From Thermoleophilia bacterium (GTDB taxonomy: Bacteria; Actinomycetota; Thermoleophilia; Gaiellales; Gaiellaceae), in NCBI GenBank assembly GCA_025936595.1, contig JAICTB010000105.1, forward strand, positions 1-7,785: 7,785 bases of DNA, given 5' to 3'. Position 1 is the stretch's first letter. The number at the start of each line of letters is the position of its first letter. A program made the position numbers and the translations under genes. Under the pieces are notes generated by a model, which had not been told where the DNA came from, ran no database searches, and worked only from the letters and a program-made list of their open reading frames with translations. Positions 1 to 5,813 of the stretch are shown here, piece after piece.

Positions 1-573
1 CAGCGGTTCGTGCGCGACAAGGTCGAGGTGGACGCGCCCGAGAAGCGCATCGACGTCTTCCTCGCGCCGTACTACGGCTTTGCGATCGACGCCCTCGGAC
101 AGGCGATCCGGCCCGATACGTCGCAGGGCGAGGCGCCCGAGGTGCCCCGCTACGACGCGCGCGGCCCCGGCTCCACGGCGGAGGTCGATTTCTGGACGGC
201 GAAGCCGGTCCGGGAGGTGACGAAGTCGCATCTGAATTACGTGGTCGCGGACACGAAGCAGTGGGAGCAGGCGGCCTCGTTCCATCTCGACACCGACCCG
301 CGCGTGGTCGCGTTCGTGAAGAACCAGGGCCTGGGGTTCGCAATCCCGTACCTGCACGACGGGCAGACGCACGACTACATCCCTGACTTCATCGTGCGGC
401 TCGAGAACGGCGTCCACCTGATCCTCGAGACGAAGGGCCACGATGTGCTGGAGCACGTGAAGACGCAAGCCGCGGAGCGTTGGGTCGCCGCCGTGAACGC
501 GGGCGGCTCCTTCGGCGAGTGGCGCTACGCCATCGTGCACAACATGAACCTCATGAGGGACGCGCTCGGTTGA
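1..573 (+). CDS. Type III restriction Res-like helicase/nuclease subunit, C-terminal fragment
   Basis: This is the last 190 codons of a longer gene; the frame is open to the left edge, so a GTG at 10 is only an internal codon. The fragment looks like the C-terminal nuclease part of large DEAD/DEAH-helicase restriction subunits (COG3587 / BPTD_3080-like, type III Res-like). Seen directly: a PD-(D/E)xK signature, with IPDF at bases 379-390 and, after a short beta-hairpin-like spacer, LETKG at 424-438. The Asp codon is at 385, the Glu at 427 and the Lys at 433, and a helix with WEQA lies upstream. These residues would bind metal and cut DNA. The helicase motor and any methyltransferase partner would lie outside the window. 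The stop TGA (571-573) overlaps the start of the next nuclease gene, so the two are very probably in one operon. Family assignment rests on recalled similarity and motif layout; the nuclease fold is more certain than the exact family. Confidence 0.72.
   Translation, partial: QRFVRDKVEVDAPEKRIDVFLAPYYGFAIDALGQAIRPDTSQGEAPEVPRYDARGPGSTAEVDFWTAKPVREVTKSHLNYVVADTKQWEQAASFHLDTDPRVVAFVKNQGLGFAIPYLHDGQTHDYIPDFIVRLENGVHLILETKGHDVLEHVKTQAAERWVAAVNAGGSFGEWRYAIVHNMNLMRDALG
555..560 (+). promoter_or_regulatory. Ribosome binding site for the RecB-like nuclease/helicase gene
   Basis: GAGGGA lies inside the end of the upstream gene, nine bases before the TTG at 570. This spacing is typical for a Shine-Dalgarno site. 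It supports TTG-570 over the more distal in-frame TTG at 480, whose extra 30 residues are an Arg-rich readthrough of the upstream gene in another frame. Confidence 0.6.
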
Positions 574-3500
574 ACGAGGCTCATGGCGCGCTGACGCTCT
601 CGCCCTCGGACGTCACGGCATTCCTCGCCTGCGAGCACCTGACCACTCTCGAGCTGCAGGTCGCCCGCAAGGAGCGCGCGAAGCCGGCCGTCGAGAACGA
701 GCAGGCGGACCTGATCAGGCGCAAGGGGGACGAGCACGAGGCGGCGTACCTCGCGTCGCTGCGCCGCGACGGCAAGAGCGTCGTCGAGGTGGCGTTCGAG
801 TGGCCGGACTGGGAGGGCGCCGAGGCGCGCACGCTCGAGGCGATGCGCGCGGGCGTAGACGTCGTCTACCAGGCCGCCTTCACCGGCGGCGGCTGGCACG
901 GCCTCGCGGACTTCCTCATGCGGGTCGAGAAGCCGTCCGCGCTCGGCGACTGGAGCTACGAGGCGCTCGACACGAAGCTCGCACGCACGGCGAAGCCGAG
1001 CTACATCCTCCAGCTCCTCTACTACAACGAGCAGCTCGGGCGGCTCCAGGGGCGCGAGCCCGATCAGATTCACGTGCTCCTCGGAAGCGGCGAGCGGCAG
1101 TCGTTCGACCCGAACGAGTTCGCGGCTTATTACCGGCGCGTTCGCTTGCGGCTCGAGGCGTTCGTCGCCGCTCCGCCCGAGACGGAGCCGATTCCGTGCG
1201 CCCACTGCGCGATCTGCGACTTCAAGGCCGTCTGCGATGCGCACTGGGATGCGGTCGATCACCTCTCGCGTGTCGCCGGCATCAGCTCCGCGCAGATCGC
1301 GAAGCTCGCCGCGGTGCCGATCACCCGCCTCGAGGAGCTCGGTCGTGCGACCGCCGAGCCGGTACCGACCGGAATCGCGTCCGGGACCTGGGAGCGCATT
1401 CGCGAGCAGGCGGAGCTCCAGCTCTGGTCGCGTGAGCATGCCGGCCGCGACCGGTTCGTGCTGCTCGAGCCGCAACCAGGGCTCGGGCTCGCGCTCCTGC
1501 CCGAGCCGTCGCAGGGCGACCTCTTCTTCGACTTCGAAGGCAACCCGTTCTGGGACGCGCAAGGGAGCCTCGAGTACCTGTGGGGGATCCTCGACGTCGA
1601 CCGCAACTTCACGCCGCTGCACGCGTACGACCACCCGACCGAGCAGCTCGCGTTCGAGACGTTCGTCGACCTCGTGCACGACCGGCTGCGCGCGTTCCCG
1701 GACCTGCACGTCTACCACTACGCGCAGTACGAGATCACGGCGCTCAAGCGGCTGATGGGCCGCTACGGCACGCGCGAGGCCGAGCTCGACGACCTGCTCC
1801 GGCGCGAGGTCTTCGTCGACCTCTACAAGGTCGTCCGCAACGGGATCCGCACGTCTCGGCCCGGCTACGGGCTCAAGGAGCTGGAAGCGTTCCTCGCCGG
1901 TTTCCGGCGCGCCGCCGAGGTCAAGGACGGCGGCACCTCGATCATCGTCTTCGAGCAGTGGATGCAGACGCGCGACCCGGCGCTCCTTGCGCAGATCGAC
2001 GCGTACAACGAGGAGGACTGCGTCGCGACGCTGCTGCTCCGCGACTGGCTGCTCGAGCGCCGCGCGGAAGCGCTCGCCGAGTTCGGCCCGTTCCCTCCGG
2101 TCCCACCGCCCGAGGAGCCCAGGCCGATCCCCGAGTCCCGCGCCGTGCGCGCCGCTCTGCGCGGGCAGCTGCTCGAGGCGGGGGAAGAGCTCGCAGCGCA
2201 ACTGCTCGACTACCACGACCGCGAGCGGAAGCCCGTGTGGTGGGCGTTCTTCGACCGGCTCGAGAAGACGCCTGACGACCTCGTCGAGGACGCCGAGGCG
2301 ATCGGACGGCTCGAGCTCCTCGGCGAGCCCAGGCAGGTGACGAAGAACTCGAAGGAGTACACCTTCACCTTCCCCGCGCAGGAGCACAAGATCGGCGCGG
2401 GCCAGGAAGCGCTCGACCCGGCGACGGGACAGTCGCCCGGGAGGATCGTCGAGGTCGATCGCGAGGGCCGCCGGCTCGTGCTGCGGCGCGGCGCGAAGGT
2501 GGACGAGCGTCCGCTTCCGAGCTCGATCATCCCCGGCGGCCCGTACTCGACGAAGGATCAGGAGGAGGCGCTCGTCCGCCTCGGCACCTCGCTCCTCGCC
2601 GCGGACGGCCGGTACCCGGCGCTCGAGGGGATCCTGCGCCGGGAGCCGTTCGCCGCAGCCGTCCAGACGTCGGACCTCGACGAGCTGAAGCGGCTCGTCC
2701 TCGCGCTCGACGGGCAGCATCTCGTGATCCAGGGGCCGCCGGGCTCCGGGAAGACGTGGACGTCGGGGCGGCTGATCGCGCACCTGATCGAGCGCGGGAA
2801 AGCGGTTGCCGTCGCCTCGACGACGCACAAGGCGATCCACAACCTCGTCGCGTCGGTCGAGAAAGCGGCGGCGGAGATCGGGCTCGAGCTCACCGGCGTC
2901 AAGAAGGCGAGCAGCGGCAACCCGGAGTCGTTCTTCGACGGCGAGGTCGTCGAGAACGCGACGGACGGGGCAGCGTGTGTCGACTGCGATCTCGCCGCCG
3001 GGACGTCCTGGCTCTTCTCGCGCCGCGACCAGGACGCGCGCTGGGACTACCTCTTCGTCGACGAGGCGGGTCAGGTCTCACTTGCGGACGCACTCGCGAT
3101 GGGCACCGCCGCCCGGAACGTCGTGCTCGTCGGCGACCCACAGCAACTCGACCAGGTGATCCAGGGGACGCACCCGAGCGGCAGCGGCAACTCGGTCCTG
3201 AAGCACCTGATCGGCGACGACGAGACGATCGCGCCGAATCGCGGCGTCTTCCTCGAACGCACCTACCGCATGCATCCGGACGTCTGTGCGTACATCTCCG
3301 AGGAGTTCTACGACGGGCGCCTCGCGCCCGACGCCTCGACCTCGGCGCGGACGACGCCCCTCGGCACCGGGCTGCGGTTCGTTCCCGTTGAGCACGACGC
3401 GCGCCGGCAGGAATCGAGCGAGGAAGTGGCGGCGGTTGCCGAACGCGCCCATGCGCTCCTCGCCGCCGGCGTTGACGGCGCGGAGATCATGGTCGTCGCG

Positions 3501-3809
3501 CCGTACAACGCCCAGGTCAACGCGCTGAAGGCGGCGCTTCCGGAAGAGGTTCGCGTCGGCACCGTCGACAAGTTCCAGGGGCAGGAGGCAGACGTCGTCC
3601 TCTACTCGATGGCGAGCTCGAGCGGGGAGGACGTCCCGCGCGGCCTCGAGTTCCTGCTCTCGCGGAACCGGCTGAATGTCGCCGTCTCCCGCGCACGCTG
3701 CCTCGCCTACCTCGTCGCAAGCCCGAAGCTCCTCGAGGTGAACTGCAGGTCGATTCCGCAGATGCGGCTTGCGAACGCGCTCTGCCGCTTCGCCGAGCTC
3801 GCAGAGTAA
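570..3809 (+). CDS. TM0106-type RecB-like nuclease / RNase H-like / SF1 helicase fusion
   Basis: The protein has 1079 residues and is predicted to be cytoplasmic and DNA-acting. It resembles the TM0106 family of RecB-like putative nucleases (TIGR03491) fused to a Dna2/UPF1-like helicase. Domains in order: a RecB/Cas4-like PD-(D/E)xK nuclease (about 8-200) with ADFL at D114, DTK at D134-K136 and QLLYY at 148-152; a Cys cluster C210-x2-C213-x2-C216-x5-C222 that could bind Fe-S or zinc; an RNase H-like DEDD-type domain (about 310-490) with DFEG 321-324, HYAQYE 383-388, D417 and YNEEDC 479-484; a Pro-rich linker near 508-520; and an SF1 helicase with GPPGSGKT 722-729, DEAG 831-834, GDPQQ 855-859, TYRMHP 898-903, VDKFQGQE 999-1006 and NVAVSRAR ending at 1043. 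All motifs look intact. Start TTG-570 shares TTGA with the upstream stop and has an SD. The cellular role is not established; DNA repair or phage defence are the reasonable readings, and the restriction-like neighbour favours defence. Confidence 0.88.
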   Translation: MNEAHGALTLSPSDVTAFLACEHLTTLELQVARKERAKPAVENEQADLIRRKGDEHEAAYLASLRRDGKSVVEVAFEWPDWEGAEARTLEAMRAGVDVVYQAAFTGGGWHGLADFLMRVEKPSALGDWSYEALDTKLARTAKPSYILQLLYYNEQLGRLQGREPDQIHVLLGSGERQSFDPNEFAAYYRRVRLRLEAFVAAPPETEPIPCAHCAICDFKAVCDAHWDAVDHLSRVAGISSAQIAKLAAVPITRLEELGRATAEPVPTGIASGTWERIREQAELQLWSREHAGRDRFVLLEPQPGLGLALLPEPSQGDLFFDFEGNPFWDAQGSLEYLWGILDVDRNFTPLHAYDHPTEQLAFETFVDLVHDRLRAFPDLHVYHYAQYEITALKRLMGRYGTREAELDDLLRREVFVDLYKVVRNGIRTSRPGYGLKELEAFLAGFRRAAEVKDGGTSIIVFEQWMQTRDPALLAQIDAYNEEDCVATLLLRDWLLERRAEALAEFGPFPPVPPPEEPRPIPESRAVRAALRGQLLEAGEELAAQLLDYHDRERKPVWWAFFDRLEKTPDDLVEDAEAIGRLELLGEPRQVTKNSKEYTFTFPAQEHKIGAGQEALDPATGQSPGRIVEVDREGRRLVLRRGAKVDERPLPSSIIPGGPYSTKDQEEALVRLGTSLLAADGRYPALEGILRREPFAAAVQTSDLDELKRLVLALDGQHLVIQGPPGSGKTWTSGRLIAHLIERGKAVAVASTTHKAIHNLVASVEKAAAEIGLELTGVKKASSGNPESFFDGEVVENATDGAACVDCDLAAGTSWLFSRRDQDARWDYLFVDEAGQVSLADALAMGTAARNVVLVGDPQQLDQVIQGTHPSGSGNSVLKHLIGDDETIAPNRGVFLERTYRMHPDVCAYISEEFYDGRLAPDASTSARTTPLGTGLRFVPVEHDARRQESSEEVAAVAERAHALLAAGVDGAEIMVVAPYNAQVNALKAALPEEVRVGTVDKFQGQEADVVLYSMASSSGEDVPRGLEFLLSRNRLNVAVSRARCLAYLVASPKLLEVNCRSIPQMRLANALCRFAELAE

Positions 3810-3823
3810 TTCCGACGTGCGGA

Positions 3824-3853
3824 GGCGGCACCGGCAGAACAGCCGGTGCCGCC
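3824..3853. terminator. Bidirectional hairpin between convergent genes
   Basis: A perfect 12-bp inverted repeat, GGCGGCACCGGC (3824-3835) and GCCGGTGCCGCC (3842-3853), encloses the 6-base loop AGAACA. It starts 14 bases after the helicase stop and ends 10 bases from the stop of the convergent TIGR03118 gene, so it can serve both. There is no T-run on either side, so it is not a canonical intrinsic terminator. U-tract-less hairpins are commonly proposed as terminators or 3'-end stabilisers in actinobacteria. Confidence 0.7.
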
Positions 3854-3863
3854 CTGGTCCAGT

Positions 3864-4940
3864 TCAGTCGGCCGTGATCGAGCCGAAGAGCCCCTGTGTC
3901 TCGTCCGCGGGGCCCGCAGTGAAGAACAGCGTGTCGGTGGGGCCGTTGTTCGGCGCGCCGTGGCCGAACTCGAGTGCCCACAGCCCGTCGATCCGGAGGA
4001 TCCCATCGCCGGAGCGCAGCGTGCCGCGGTGCTCGAAGTGCCCGTTCGGGAGCTCCGCATAGGCGTTGATCTCGCCGTCGCCGAAGTTGCCGACGAGCAA
4101 ATCGCCGCCGAAGCGCCCGAAGCTCTCCGGTGCGAGGGCGAGCCCCCACGGGGCGTTCAGTTGCCCGTGCTGCGCGACCCGGGCGAGCAGGTTCCCGTCC
4201 GTGTCGAACGCGTCGACGAAGCCGAGCCCCTGCCCGTGCGCCTCGTCATCCGAGCCGGCCTGCTGCTTCGCGAACGTCACGAAGATGCGGTCGCCGATCG
4301 CCTGGATGCCGAACGGCGCGTAGCCGGACGGCAGGGCCGGATCGGCGAAATCGCCCGGCACGGCGACCGCGCTCCAGGAGGAGTCGAAGACGTCGACATG
4401 CCCGTTGTGGAAGTCTGTCGCGTAGAGCCGGGCACCCGACTGCGTGACCGCGAAGGCGAGGCCCTTGTAGACGGCGCCGGCCGTGCCCGCGACCACCTGA
4501 GCCGGATGCGACGGCGGCGGCGGAGACGGATTCCAGCCCTGGATCGTCCCGCTCTCCGTCGCGAAGATGAACGCAGCCGGCACCGGGCCCGAGGCGCCCG
4601 CGACCGGGAAGCCGGCGCCGGTCGAGTTGTTGACGACGCCCGTCGGCGCGCTGTCCACTGCGACCGTGACGGGGACCTTCCCGCCGGTGGCGTTGTAGAG
4701 CGTCGCGACGTCCTGGCCGTTGTCCGAGACCCACCACGGTGTGGTGGCCCCGGCCGTGAGCCCCCATGCGTTCACGAGGTTCGGATCGGACGGCGCACTC
4801 GACGGCGTCGAGCCGTCGGAGACGAGGACGTGAACGGTGTAGGCGCCGCCTTCGGCCGCGCGGAGCGGCAGTGCGACTGCGAGTGCCGAAAAGGCGGCGG
4901 CGAGTGCGACGAGGATGTTGCGTTGCACGACGGCTGTCAT
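3864..4940 (-). CDS. Secreted TIGR03118-type beta-propeller-like protein
   Basis: The protein has 358 residues and an N-terminal signal peptide: after QRN a hydrophobic Ala/Leu/Val core runs to about residue 26, with likely cleavage after LRAA (29). The mature part matches my recollection of the TIGR03118 family, whose function is unknown: SDPNLVNAWGL at 51-61, WWVSDNG 69-75, ESGTIQGWNP 129-138, YATDFHNGHVDVFD 173-186, APFGIQ 208-213, LNAPWGLALAP 261-271, GDLLVGNFGDGEINAY 279-294 and GLWALEFG 319-326. The recurring strand-plus-turn units (LYATDFHNG, LLVGNFGDG) resemble NHL-type propeller blades. No catalytic residue set is evident, so binding or scaffolding outside the membrane is an inference. 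The ATG at 4940 has a strong SD. The gene lies 71 bases downstream of the transglycosylase gene on the same strand and could be co-transcribed, since no convincing terminator separates them. The stop faces the helicase gene across a shared hairpin. Confidence 0.82.
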   Translation of the reverse strand: MTAVVQRNILVALAAAFSALAVALPLRAAEGGAYTVHVLVSDGSTPSSAPSDPNLVNAWGLTAGATTPWWVSDNGQDVATLYNATGGKVPVTVAVDSAPTGVVNNSTGAGFPVAGASGPVPAAFIFATESGTIQGWNPSPPPPSHPAQVVAGTAGAVYKGLAFAVTQSGARLYATDFHNGHVDVFDSSWSAVAVPGDFADPALPSGYAPFGIQAIGDRIFVTFAKQQAGSDDEAHGQGLGFVDAFDTDGNLLARVAQHGQLNAPWGLALAPESFGRFGGDLLVGNFGDGEINAYAELPNGHFEHRGTLRSGDGILRIDGLWALEFGHGAPNNGPTDTLFFTAGPADETQGLFGSITAD

Positions 4941-4947
4941 GTTCCTG

Positions 4948-4955
4948 CTCCCCTC
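4948..4955 (-). promoter_or_regulatory. Ribosome binding site of the TIGR03118-type gene
   Basis: Read on the minus strand this is GAGGGGAG, seven bases before the ATG at 4940. It fixes that start, which also gives a complete signal peptide. Confidence 0.65.
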
Positions 4956-5011
4956 TGTTGCTACTGGTTCCCCTGCGGGGGGTTACGCGGCCGCCCGCCC
5001 CACGGTTTGTT

Positions 5012-5761
5012 TCAGCGGGGACCTGTGAAGCGCCGATAGCCGGTCGCGGTGCGGAAGTAGACCTGCCAGCTGTAGTACTCGTAGAACGCGTACCGGTCGT
5101 GCTGCATGCGTCGTGCGTAGCGCAGGATCGCATCGACGTACAACGGCGAGTGGTTGTAGTGGTAGAGCGCCGTGCGCTCGTCGTGACCGGCGTTGTTCGC
5201 GGCGAGATAGTTCGCGGCGCCGAGGATCGCGTCGTGCGGCTCGCGGACATCGCCGCCGAGACCGTATGCCTTCCACGTCGCGGGCTCGAACTGCATCGGG
5301 CCCTGCGCCCCTGCGCCGCTGACATTCCGGACTCGGTTGAACGCGCTCTCGACGAAGTTGATCGCAGCGAGAAGCTGCCAGCGGATGTGGAAGCGTCGCG
5401 CGGCCCCTCGGTACCAGGAGACAAGCCGCGCGGCCGGTGCGGGGGCGCCGAGCTGTGGCGGCGCCTTCGGGCTCGGCGTGGACGTGGAGAGTCGGGTCAG
5501 GTCGGTCCGCGCGATCACGTCGTCGCGCAGCGCCGGATCGAGTCTCACGACGCGAGCTGCCAGCCGCGGCTTGCCCGCGACGAGCCTGATCGCGCGCTGC
5601 TCGTAGAGCGCGAGCAGCACGACGCTTCGGGGCGCCGGCTGCGAGGTGTCCCATGCGCGGATCGCGTGTCGCAGCTCTTGCCTCGTGCGATCGAGCGTTG
5701 CCACGAGAGCGGCGGGAGCCGTGGGGAGCGGCGCGGCGGGTGCCGGGAGCGCGGTCAGCAT
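5012..5761 (-). CDS. Lytic transglycosylase (SLT/GEWL) domain protein, N-terminus uncertain
   Basis: As called the protein has 249 residues. Residues about 113-215 form a goose-type/SLT lysozyme-like domain: LLAAINFVESAFN (130-142) with catalytic Glu138, GAQGPMQFEPATW (151-163), DAILGAANYLAAN (177-189) and the YN pair at 202-203 in ALYHYNHS. Such enzymes cleave the glycan strands of peptidoglycan, which requires export. The upstream part (20-112) has a helical stretch followed by a Pro/Ser/Ala-rich linker. ATG-5761 is the most upstream possible start, yet it has no SD; the bases before it read AGATCCTCC. The N-terminus MLTALPAPAAPLP looks like only the tail of a signal peptide, with an APA cleavage-like motif but no charged and hydrophobic segment. 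The 5' end also abuts a terminator-like hairpin 9 bases away. The enzyme class is solid; the start, localisation and activity of this copy are not. Confidence 0.8.
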   Translation of the reverse strand: MLTALPAPAAPLPTAPAALVATLDRTRQELRHAIRAWDTSQPAPRSVVLLALYEQRAIRLVAGKPRLAARVVRLDPALRDDVIARTDLTRLSTSTPSPKAPPQLGAPAPAARLVSWYRGAARRFHIRWQLLAAINFVESAFNRVRNVSGAGAQGPMQFEPATWKAYGLGGDVREPHDAILGAANYLAANNAGHDERTALYHYNHSPLYVDAILRYARRMQHDRYAFYEYYSWQVYFRTATGYRRFTGPR

Positions 5762-5770
5762 GGAGGATCT

Positions 5771-5804
5771 GACCGGCGCGCGCCGGGTTCGACGCGCGCC
5801 GGTC
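5771..5804 (-). terminator. Hairpin after the Asp-box gene
   Basis: A perfect 12-bp inverted repeat, GACCGGCGCGCG (5771-5782) and CGCGCGCCGGTC (5793-5804), has a 10-base loop. It lies 9 bases beyond the TAG stop of the Asp-box gene on the minus strand, as expected for a terminator, but no T-run follows. On its other side only 9 bases remain before the ATG assigned to the transglycosylase, so it would also fold directly in front of that start codon. Its stem length and distance from the stop resemble those of the hairpin at 3824-3853. Confidence 0.68.
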
Positions 5805-5813
5805 GGTGAGTCC

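Noticed and set aside
480..569. N-terminal extension of the nuclease/helicase from the TTG at 480
   Set aside because: The 30 extra residues are Arg/His-rich frame-shifted readthrough of the upstream nuclease; TTG-570 has an SD and begins just before the conserved-looking SPSDVTAFLAC segment.
525..2840. A 771-codon open frame antisense to the nuclease/helicase gene
   Set aside because: It lies opposite a gene with intact nuclease, RNase H and helicase motifs, has an Arg/Glu/Leu/Val-rich composition and no recognisable domain. Long antisense frames are expected where third positions are almost all G or C.
4970..4980. CCCC-TGC-GGGG mini-palindrome between the transglycosylase and TIGR03118-type genes
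   Set aside because: A 4-bp stem with a 3-base loop is expected by chance at this G+C content and has no T-run, so it is not called a terminator.
4988..4995. GCGGCCGC palindrome downstream of the transglycosylase gene
   Set aside because: A single 8-bp palindrome of G and C is unremarkable in such DNA and no second copy or operator context was seen.
3846..5039. A 397-codon plus-strand open frame over the TIGR03118-type gene
   Set aside because: Its product is Arg-rich and low in complexity, while the minus-strand frame has a signal peptide, an SD and family motifs.
4246..5424. A 392-codon minus-strand open frame bridging the transglycosylase and TIGR03118-type genes
   Set aside because: It is out of frame with both real genes and reads as Arg/Ser/Thr-rich shadow sequence without domains.
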